The notes beneath the pieces are model-generated. The model did not search any database. It was given only the letters and a program-made list of their open reading frames with translations, and had not been told where the DNA came from. 18,349 nucleotides of DNA from Cruorifilaria tuberocauda (lineage: Eukaryota; Nematoda; Chromadorea; Rhabditida; Onchocercidae), in NCBI GenBank assembly GCA_013365365.1, contig JABVXU010000839.1, positions 1-18,349 of the forward strand. Reading direction: 5' to 3'. Positions 10,501 through 18,349 of the stretch are shown here, one piece after another (positions within the stretch are counted from its first letter, which is position 1; the number at the start of each line of letters is the position of its first letter). A program made the position numbers and the translations under genes.

Positions 10501-11297
10501 CTTTTTTTATTTTTTTAAATGCATTTGGTATTGTCTTTCTCGCTGAATATCTAATATTCTAGTTCCTTTTTTCAGGTCAAAGCAGCTCTAACACGAACCT
10601 TGAATAAGGAACATATTATTTTACCGTACGCGTTGGATACCTTAGTGAAAGGACGGAAGAAATCAGGAGGAGGTGAATTTTTATGATTTGGAAAGAGTTA
10701 TTTAATCCTTCCAGTTGTGGATCGGCAATGCGCCATAGTCAAGAGCTGTTTAAGGATCTTTTAATGTCATCAATCGCCATGCAACCATTAGGGAGATGAA
10801 TGTATCGGCTGGAATAGTAGAGGATGCTCGGGTTCTGTAGATTATTCCACTCGAAAGTTATCGATAAAATTTAATTTTAAGGTTTTTATTTGAATCTCGA
10901 AGTGGACGAAGAAGGTAATTTAGTCGAACAGAATGGTGATGAATATGATTCAGAAGATTCCAGCGGAGAAGGCAATAATGATGGAGACAACAAAAATGGT
11001 GTTCTTGCTGGAACTATAAAGAAAAAAGACAGTCTTGCCAATGAAAATAAAAGTATGCAAGGATTTCTCGTGTGTAGAGAGTTTTCGTTAGAAAGGATTT
11101 TGTTTCCCTGATTTCCTGCACTTTAAAATTTATGAACTTTTTTCTTCTACTGTAAGACGCAAATTCTATAGAACTTTTTTTAGTATTAGTATTAATATTT
11201 TTCAGAAACACGTGGTAGAAAGACTGACGATGTTGTTAGCCGTGGAGCACGTGCTAGTCGGGGAGCTACTGGCAGCGGTCGAAATAATAAGAAGTGA
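4511..11297 (+). CDS. rfc1: replication factor C large subunit (RFC1, clamp loader)
   Basis: Largest subunit of the nuclear clamp loader that opens PCNA and places it on primer ends. Exons: 4511-4513 (tentative), 4693-4852, 5307-5378, 5570-5703, 5800-5941, 6048-6646, 6776-6929, 7213-7284, 7415-7585, 7710-7789, 7993-8136, 8486-8653, 9095-9234, 9326-9437, 9579-9724, 10091-10189, 10357-10471, 10576-10672, 10882-11052, 11206-11297. Phases agree throughout, giving 956 residues (human about 1148). N-terminal DIRRYFGG resembles the human start. A Lys/Ser-rich linker runs to residue 370. Then come WVDKYKP, Walker A GPPGVGKTT (443-451), Walker B LIMDEVDG (513-520), sensor-1 CICND (546-550), sensor-2 DVRQSIYNL (606-614), and the RFC1 C-terminal domain with PSWLGKNS and a basic tail. 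No BRCT domain was found. Alternative starts are an ATG at 4619 (12-base exon, MSGK) or at 4386. The exon-5 donor at 5942 was chosen by phase. Introns exceeding 300 bases (4853-5306, 8137-8485, 8654-9094, 9725-10090) show no nested gene. Confidence 0.95.
4525..4542. repeat. (AT)9 microsatellite
   Basis: Nine uninterrupted AT dinucleotides followed by a run of eight T, inside the first RFC1 intron if the start at 4511 is right, or in its 5' leader if the start at 4619 is used. Confidence 0.9.
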
Positions 11298-11419
11298 CAT
11301 GTGCTGATTCGAAACGATCTTTCTCTGCAGCAGTGAAAGAATTTTTGCAATAAGTTATGATCTGTAAAAGATTAATTGAGTAGTTAAATAGCTTAATATC
11401 ATCTCAATCTTTTCAGTCT

Positions 11420-11491
11420 ATAGTATGGAAAAAAAATTGATTGGCTTTCAGATCACTTTTGTTCTTTCTGCTTTCTTCTTTTCCATACTAT
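11420..11491. repeat. 13-bp inverted repeat in the RFC1 3' flank
   Basis: ATAGTATGGAAAA at 11420-11432 is the exact reverse complement of TTTTCCATACTAT at 11479-11491, with a 46-base spacer that is T- and C-rich. If transcribed with RFC1 it could form a stem-loop in the 3' UTR. Confidence 0.75.
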
Positions 11492-12216
11492 TTTTGACAT
11501 AATGTATGACATAGCAAATAAGTTCTTGTATTGTTATTATTTTTCAAAAAGTATTAATTTCTTTCTTTTCTCTGTTATAGAAATTGATGAATATAAATAT
11601 TTCATGTTACAGGATAATTCATCTTACATTTTTATGTTTTTGGAGTTGTTTTAGAATTAGGTCCCTGTCATCAACCATTTTTTTCTAAATATTGTTCTAA
11701 AATCTAGCCCTTATTAGCAATTTGAATATTTTTGCAGTTTACGACATTTGTAAGTGTTGTATTTATACACTTAATTTGATTACGGATCGTCATTTGATCT
11801 GTTCATGAAAGCTCACATATAACATTTTAATATCATGATCTTCACGTGTACTCCAACATGACCTTGGGTCCATCATTTTAATTCGTAGATTTAATCTTTT
11901 AATCTTGTACAATTTTGATGAAATAAACTTAACGTTTGATATCTGCAGTCACATATTGAAAATTCGCTAATGAACGAAATATTATTGCTTGAAATATGTT
12001 TTGTTTCTTTGCTTTTTTCGAATTTACTTTTTCTATTTATCTCCCAATTTCAATTTTCAGGTTACTAATTGTGGTTGTGTTGTACTATAAGATGGTATAG
12101 GTTAATCTGAAACCATTGATCAAAGACAGAAATCAATTTCCTACCATCCGTTTTTATCTCGACGTTTTTGCAGCTTGAAATCATTATAATATTAAATTAC
12201 TATTCACAGAATATTG

Positions 12217-12226
12217 ATGACGTCAT
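12217..12226. promoter_or_regulatory. CRE-like palindrome
   Basis: ATGACGTCAT is a full, symmetrical CREB/ATF binding consensus. It lies 566 bases before the proposed acceptor of the small membrane-protein gene, in a plausible promoter position for that gene and for a downstream SOCS cistron. Binding is not shown by sequence alone. Confidence 0.35.
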
Positions 12227-12797
12227 TCCATTACTCCCGTCATTATTATTGTGTAAGAGTATTACCAATAGTAACAATACTAATAACAATAAGCTATCAC
12301 TCAAGATTAAGGATATCGGTGCATTTGATTGTAACAGCAAGATTTGGTTGTGTAGTATTTATTAGAAGTCAGTAGCCGTCAGCAAATTAATTCGATAAAT
12401 TAGATAAAATGGATTAGGCAGTTTGATATACTAGAATGTGACAAACAGTATTAAGGGGGAGGAATAAACGGAAGTTGTAGTGGTGGCTTCAATATCAATT
12501 GCGGAAATAGACTCGATTTATCAGGCGTGATTTTTATTCTGTTTTATAACATTTCTACTGTTTTCAGCCATATTGTATTATTTCGACCATATCAACTTCG
12601 CATCCTGTTTTGAGCTATTTTATATGATTTTAAAATGTCAGAGCAGGTATGATATTTTTGAAAGAAATCACTTCCGAAATTTGTTTCGGATTCATTATTT
12701 TTTATTCTTGTTAAGTATAACCTCATTCTCCAACTTTTGTGAACTATTTTTTAGCTTGTTTAAAATATTTGTATTATTTGTTATGTTTGCAGCAATC

Positions 12798-14406
12798 ATG
12801 ATGACCTATTTGGTTCAGAAAGAAACATTTTATCAAGTACTCAGATCTGGAAGAAAGGGAATTAGTGTGAGGAAGAAGATATTTCAAGTCTTTTTCTAAG
12901 TTTCGGAGCGTAATTTCTAGAAAATAAGTATGAATTTCTGAGTAAGAAGAATCTATTTTAATTGCAAAAGTATGATCTAAACTGGCTTTTCACCTCAACA
13001 AAATAATTCATCGTTTAAGAGTTATATCGAGTTTACTACGTGTTATGCTTTAAAATCTCTTCTGTCTGCAATACAATTTCTGTTATTAATTAGCAGATTA
13101 TCGTTATATTTTATCCACTTCACTTCTATTTTCGAAAATCTCTTTTTTTCTGCATTTTCGATAATTTGTTATCAATAATTTATGCAGCGGGGAACCGATT
13201 ATGGTGCAGTAATAATCAAAGGCTCAGCTGGGATTGTTATAACAGTTTCATTGGTATTGATTTTCCTTGTTATCGGCAATATGGTTTATCAGACATTAAC
13301 TCGTAAAGTTATTTTATGTGAAAAAGTGAGTCTTTTGCAATTTCTTTCTAAAATTTTCGGATTTAATAAGCTGATCAATAGGTGAATTTCCTAGAATTCC
13401 TCGAAGTGATTGTTGCCACTTTTCAGAATTTTTTATAGTCGAACGGAAGTTATTTAAGTAGTAAATAGATCTTGCAAATACTGTATGAAATTTCTATCAT
13501 ATTTACGCTGCTATTGGTGCCAGATTGAAATTCATTAGTTACTTTAACTTCTTCCGGCAAAGTTAAATGTTTTGTCATAATTTATGAAACTTTTTATATT
13601 TTTGTTAGATATAATTTTTATTGGAATTACTGGCATTTGTTAACAGCGAGCCCCGGAAATCATTTGGGTCATTTTACTTGCCACTCGTTGGGTGTTTTTC
13701 AAAATATGAATATACTCTTCAAAGAAATTTTTTAAAAAATTTCTGCATAATTGAAATCCCTAAAAATATTTCTTTCTTCTTTATTAATTTTTGTTTTCTT
13801 TGTAGAGGAAATATTGATTTTGTGTATTCACTGGAGCAAATATCAAAAACAGTAGTTTTGAAAGGTATAGATTTTTCTGTCATTTATCTTACCGCGTAGT
13901 TATTTAATATTAACTTAGAGTAATATGTATTAAAATTGTATTTGCCGCTTAAACTGGAAAAGGATTTGTTCTGATAGGAAATTTTAAATAATTTCGGATA
14001 TATTGTCATATCAAGATCTGTTGGATAAATAACTGATCTAAGTGAGTAGTTCAACAACTACTATATAACTTTTAATTTTTTAGATTTAATTTTTTGATTG
14101 ATTCCCAGTAATGTTAGATTGGTATCAAAACCACTAAACATTTATTAAGTCTCTTCAACATTTTCCAAATCAATTTAAAAATTTTAGCTACTTTATTCAC
14201 ACATATCAACTACACTTTTTGCTTTTACCTTTTTACCTTCTGCTTTTACGTTGTCAGCTCATTCTAGCGCATTACTGTCCAATTATGCAGTGCAGTTGTT
14301 AGACATTAATTGTGCACTAAATCATGCTGGCCCTAATGATATGAAGAAAATTATATGTTTATTGTTTGAGCTAATAATCAATTTTCAAAGCAATCACAAT
14401 AGTTAA
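12798..14406 (+). CDS. small single-pass membrane protein, unrecognised (tentative gene model)
   Basis: I do not recognise this protein. Proposed exons 12798-12866, 13188-13325, 13651-13691, 13806-13864 and 14258-14406 join with consistent phases into 151 residues ending in TAA. ATG follows TGTTTGCAG by five bases, as at trans-spliced starts. The N-terminus is short and basic. One strong membrane helix spans residues 37-57 (AGIVITVSLVLIFLVIGNMVY), followed by basic residues, then a mostly helical C-terminal half including SNYAVQLLDINCALNHAGPN. The last two exons have good borders and read well. The 41-base third exon is the weakest part: its acceptor (CGAG) is poor. Skipping it by pairing a donor at 13303 with an acceptor after 13807 also keeps the frame. 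The SOCS gene starts 137 bases beyond the stop, so the two may share an operon. Existence of a gene here is likely; exact structure is not settled. Confidence 0.5.
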
Positions 14407-14505
14407 TTTTTAAAGTTTATTAGGAAAGAACTGTTCTTTCATTTGAAATTTTTTTGTCGAAAAATATCATTTCGAAAAATCAATATGTTGCTATTTGTAT
14501 TTGAT

Positions 14506-14513
14506 TGACGTCA
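14506..14513. promoter_or_regulatory. CRE octamer just upstream of the SOCS gene
   Basis: TGACGTCA, a perfect CREB/ATF core, lies 30 bases before the splice acceptor of the SOCS gene. If that gene has its own promoter the site is well placed. If it is the second cistron of an operon the site may be meaningless. Confidence 0.35.
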
Positions 14514-14534
14514 TCGTGTATTACATTTATTAAC

Positions 14535-14543
14535 GTTTTTCAG
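14535..14543 (+). promoter_or_regulatory. probable trans-splice acceptor of the SOCS gene
   Basis: GTTTTTCAG ends 20 bases before the ATG at 14563. The intervening 19-base leader is AT-rich and has no other ATG. The exon is open upstream of the ATG, so an unseen cis-spliced upstream exon is not excluded. I found no donor nearby in the matching phase. Confidence 0.55.
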
Positions 14544-14562
14544 TATCGATCAATTTATAACG

Positions 14563-16942
14563 ATGGTGAAGTCTTCCATGGGAGCATGTTTGAAAAGAAG
14601 TAATATCATTGCAAGGTAAGTATTATACAGTTTGTTTGGTTGAACGTTTTGATTGCTTGTTTACTATAATTTGAATTAAGCTATTAGCACTCATTCTGTT
14701 AGTCAATATGACAGATGCCTTATTTTCATTCCTCATTTATTTTTAGCTACTTGATTTATTTCGATTAAAGTATTTGTTTAATTGCTAAATTATGTGAATT
14801 TGTTATTAGAGACCCTGCGAATCACATCTCGTTTTTGAGAAGGAGGAATGCACACTACTTGATAGTCCTGAAATTTTTAGGGAGATAATGTTCAATGATG
14901 TTAATTTGCTACTGTACACTTTTTTGTTAATTGTAGGCTAAAGTAAATGAAGAAAATTATCAAAAATGCAACTTTAATCTTGTTGGTTATGTTTCCCTTT
15001 TTACCTTTTTCAGGCGCATTCAAATGGTGTTATTATCATGTTTTCCGACAAGTGGGACTGATGATGAAAAATTGGATGTGCATGAAGGGACAGGAATGAA
15101 TATAGAAATGAGAGAAGTTATTATTCCTTCCGAAGTGAATTCTCAACAATCTGTACAAGGTATATTGCTGGAAGAGAATCATTTTAGTCATTTACGTATT
15201 AATTTCATAGAGATATTTTGCCGATGATTTAATCGATCTCTATTTCTGTAGGATTATACCCAAAAAGTATTCAAAATGATGTGGAAAAAATTTTGCAATA
15301 TTTATTCATGTATAAATTTTACACACACATGTGTATCTGTTGTCCATGATTTAGGATATATTTTACATTTTATGAACTTTCAAAATATTTTTTGAGCAGT
15401 TTTCCAGTTATGTTATCATCTGAGCTTGATTTATCACATGAAAAACTTTCGATTAATTATCAAGTTTTTGCTTTTTTCAGCTGCCAGAAACTGCCGATTG
15501 AGGTTTCTACTTGCTGCTGATATTGGTGCTGAGCAACCAGAACCAACTGCACGACCACTACTACAAGGCATTTGCGTTTTATATTTAAGTTATTAGAATT
15601 ATGGTTTTTACTAGCCGTATTATAATAGTTCAATCTGCACACCTTTTATAGGTCTAGTACCAAAGGATGAACCTTATATAGTGCATACATCAGTTCACTA
15701 TACAAATTGTCTCGTACCAAGGCTTGATTTAATTATTGATTCACCGTATTACTGGGGTATTATGGATCGTTATGAAGCGGAAGCTTTGCTGGACAATAAG
15801 CCAGAGGGTAAATTTTCGTTAATCATGTTAAATCAGTGATTATAGAATTAATAGTAATTCTGCTGTGAATAAGCAATTATTGAATGTTGAGGAATGCTTT
15901 TCTCTAAAAAATTTTAATATTATCATTTTCTTAGAATTGTGATTTGATAATCTAGAAGTGATATAAACAGCCATTAACATACAATCTTTTAATAATGTTG
16001 CTTATCTATTCAAAAGTCTGCTTAAAATAATACAATAAACGCTTTTCTCATTTCAGGTACATTCTTGTTGCGTGATAGTGCACAATCAGAGTATTTATTC
16101 TCAGTATCGTTTCGTCGATATAAGCGTACGCTACATGCACGTATTGAACAAAAAAGCCATCGCTTCAGTTTTGATTTTTCGGATCCATCAATTTATTCCG
16201 CTAGCACAATAACTACACTTATAGCATATTATAAAGATCCAATCAAGTAAAATTTTAAAAATACCAAAAAAAGTTCTTTACGATGGCTATAATTATAAAC
16301 TGTAGGGTCGAACAAGATATTTTATAGTTTAAGTTACTAATCTGAGTCCTTATTACTACTGTTTGGAGTGAAGTGGAATTTAACATTATTTCCTTCTTTA
16401 AAATCGAATTGCAGGTGTTTATTTTTCGAGCCGCAATTATCGGTACCGCTGCCAAGAAATTTTGTTTTCCCACTGCAGGTGTATTTTTTGATATATTCAA
16501 GAAAAATTAAATACTGACAAATGACATTACTACTTCATGACATTATCAAGTTATTACCAATAAATTACATTTAATTACTATAAAGTTTCAAATAATTTCA
16601 ACACAGTATGTGATTTCAATATAAAACTTTCGTACTTTACATTTACACATATTATCATTTATGAAAAATTTATATTTTAGCCTTTGTAAAAACTTTAAAA
16701 TATTGTACTTGTTTCAGCATCTTTGTCGTGCTCGCATAGCAAGTTTGACGACTTATGACGGTGTCGAAAAATTGAATTTACCGATTGTATTGAAAAGTTT
16801 CATTAAAGAATACCATTATAAGCATCCCGTGAAAACGGTGAATTATACACCGGATACGGATCTCTTGCACGCCTACGCATTGTCATCGATTGAAAGTACA
16901 TCGACTGGATCAAGTAATATGCTATCTCGAAGTAACACATGA
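14563..16942 (+). CDS. SOCS5/SOCS4-type suppressor of cytokine signalling
   Basis: Adaptor that binds phosphotyrosine proteins through SH2 and recruits elongin B/C and cullin-5 through its SOCS box, dampening JAK/STAT or EGF-receptor signals in relatives. Exons: 14563-14615, 15014-15159, 15481-15567, 15652-15807, 16057-16246, 16415-16478, 16718-16942. Phases agree, giving 306 residues. SH2 spans about residues 128-220: [15 protein letters not shown], then [10 protein letters not shown] with the phosphate-binding Arg153, then LFSVSFRRY and HARIEQ, ending CLFFEP. The preceding [10 protein letters not shown] also matches SOCS5. The SOCS box spans about 230-270, with LQHLCRARI (BC box) and [17 protein letters not shown] (cullin-box region). 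The N-terminal part is only about 127 residues, against roughly 370 in vertebrate SOCS5. Exon 3 appears to use a GC donor at 15568; a GT donor downstream, in phase, would add eight residues. A ~35-residue Ser/Thr-rich tail follows the SOCS box. Family call is firm. Confidence 0.94.
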
Positions 16943-17433
16943 AGTAATGATTGATATGATGAATCTTGTTTATGAAATTTCAAATAGTATTGATCGCATT
17001 TTCAAATGCGATTTTAACAAAATTTGGGGAATTTCTGGTACATTTAGAACCATTACTTCACTTCCTCAAGATTATTGTTGGGATTCTAGTTCAAATGTAG
17101 CTCAAAAATTCAGTAGAAATTTGATGGCTCGAACTGGAAACGGGATCTTTGTTAACGGTTCTTTATTGTATGTTGATTTGATGTCGGACATATGTATTCA
17201 TGCTAGTTGAAGATGCTTACTTGCAATCGTATAATTTTGGTAGAAAATATGTTTACATGATTTTAGACTTCTTATTTTTACGGTTAAAAATAGAAATTTA
17301 CATCTCCTCACTCAATACAAAATGGTACAAAGGTAAAACTGATCCTTTATATTTAAATATGCTTGATTGTATGTGTCTTGTATTTTGTTTCTTGTACAAA
17401 AGATTGCCTGTTTATTCTTTTGTAATAAATAAA
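16943..17433 (+). other. probable 3' UTR of the SOCS gene
   Basis: Runs from the TGA to two overlapping AATAAA signals at 17424-17433. It carries two overlapping open frames (16890-17210 and 17200-17499, 106 and 99 codons), the first starting inside the SOCS coding exon in another frame. Neither has a recognisable domain, so they are treated as chance frames. Confidence 0.5.
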
Positions 17434-18349
17434 CGAAGTAATGTTATGGTTGTATGTAATGATTTATTCAGCCGTTCATTTTCAATGTGTGCAAAATAAT
17501 CATTTATGCGAAACATACATCATTGTCTGTCAACATCATATTCCATGCTGAATTTCACATTCTTTCTTTAATCTAAAAGATGCCAAATATCAATAACTTT
17601 CTCCAAAAAAAACACGAGATCAGTTGTTATTTTTTCATCTCATTCTATCTGCGGATGATATATCCTAAATATAAATAAGATAACAGTTCCCGAGCATGAA
17701 ATCATTTTATGCAAGAGCACAATTCATAAAGTTATCATAAGCATCTTTATTGATCGAATTAATTGGTTAAAATTCAAATAACAGCATAAAGTCATGATCA
17801 ATTTAAGATTATAACACTTTCTTCGGAAAAAAAGATTACCTTTTTGAAATAAAAGATTGTTTAAATTATTGAAGTATTTCATTTTAACTATTTTACCTGT
17901 AAGAACTGTTTAACTTCCACTCTTCACAAATTATTATTAACAAGAAATTTCATATGAACAAGGAATGAATAAATGTATCGAATTGTACAATGTATAATGG
18001 TTATTACAGTATTTGAAAGAAACAAATTCTATTTAAGCATCGTATCCGAGGCGGGTCATAGGATGATTACTTGCATCATTATCGATAGAGTGTTAACCTT
18101 TTATACCGTATCTTACAATATTTTATATCAAATTTATCTACAAAATGAATATATCGATCGTTTCTCAACAATGTTAACTTAGATATCGATGAATTTGGCG
18201 TAAAAATAAATGAAAAAGAAAAGAGTGGAGGGATAACTTATCCTGCTCACCAAGAGTTTTGGATGGAATAGCGCAGAAATATGCCGCGGTATGCATGTTC
18301 AAAATTCTTAAACTCTCAACAGTTGAAAAAATCGAGGAATGGCAAGGAT
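17434..18349. other. 3' flanking/intergenic sequence, no gene seen
   Basis: AT-rich sequence to the window end. One 69-codon plus-strand frame (17973-18182) lacks any recognisable feature. The final 160 bases are somewhat richer in G and C and contain an acceptor-like CTCTCAACAG ending near 18321. That could mark a gene extending beyond the window, but I could not build a convincing exon from it. Confidence 0.4.

Larger units (their letters stand above)
11298..12792 (+). other. RFC1 3' flank and intergenic region
   Basis: Follows the RFC1 stop. A canonical AATAAA lies at 11922-11927, about 630 bases downstream, with only weaker variants nearer. It contains a 13-bp inverted repeat (11420-11491) and a 10-base bZIP palindrome (12217-12226). 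Open frames at 12168-12365 and from 12573 are Asn/Ile- or Phe-rich. One exon-like piece, 12568-12646, has TTTTCAG before it and GTATGA after it, but joining it to the next exon forces a stop, so no gene is called. Confidence 0.45.

Noticed and set aside
12568..12646. Exon-like segment with TTTTCAG before and GTATGA after
   Set aside because: Its only open frame joins the next exon in a frame that meets TAG before a usable donor, and the alternative start at 12798 explains the downstream exons without it.
15460..15642. 60-codon minus-strand frame with Gln- and Val-rich stretches
   Set aside because: It is antisense to SOCS exon 3, whose plus-strand reading joins in phase with its neighbours.
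18280..18349. Possible first exons of another gene at the right edge
   Set aside because: ATG at about 18281 followed by a GT donor and the CTCTCAACAG acceptor gives a stop at once when joined; too little sequence remains to judge.

Overview
This is an AT-rich eukaryotic window. Its many introns have GT..AG borders, pyrimidine-rich TTTCAG or TTTGCAG acceptors, and several gene starts a few bases after an unpaired acceptor of the kind used for spliced-leader trans-splicing. Together with the protein types, this points to a nematode, probably a filarial or other spirurid worm. That placement is inference; no database search was possible.

Layout. Positions 298-1598 (minus strand) hold a four-exon small heat-shock protein gene whose N-terminus looks like a mitochondrial presequence. 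About 500 bases upstream lies a promoter-like block, a TATA box beside five contiguous heat-shock-factor pentamers (2089-2137). Beyond it, 2423-2528 carries a damaged 73-base copy of the gene's first exon that runs into a perfect 19-base hairpin. A noncoding stretch with short repeats follows, to about 4.4 kb. Positions 4511-11297 (plus strand) encode replication factor C large subunit (RFC1) in about 20 exons, rebuilt here with every exon phase consistent. The BRCT domain usual for RFC1 is not found. Positions 12798-14406 (plus) support a tentative five-exon gene for a small single-pass membrane protein that I do not recognise. Positions 14563-16942 (plus) encode a SOCS5/SOCS4-type suppressor of cytokine signalling with an SH2 domain and SOCS box. 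From 16943 to the end I see 3' flanking sequence and no convincing gene.

The genes do not form one pathway: a stress chaperone, a DNA-replication clamp loader, an unknown membrane protein and a ubiquitin-ligase adaptor sit side by side. The one likely transcriptional link is between the membrane protein and the SOCS gene. They are 137 bases apart, stop to splice acceptor, which would suit a nematode operon. No tRNA, rRNA, CRISPR array, autonomous transposon or bacterial insertion was seen.
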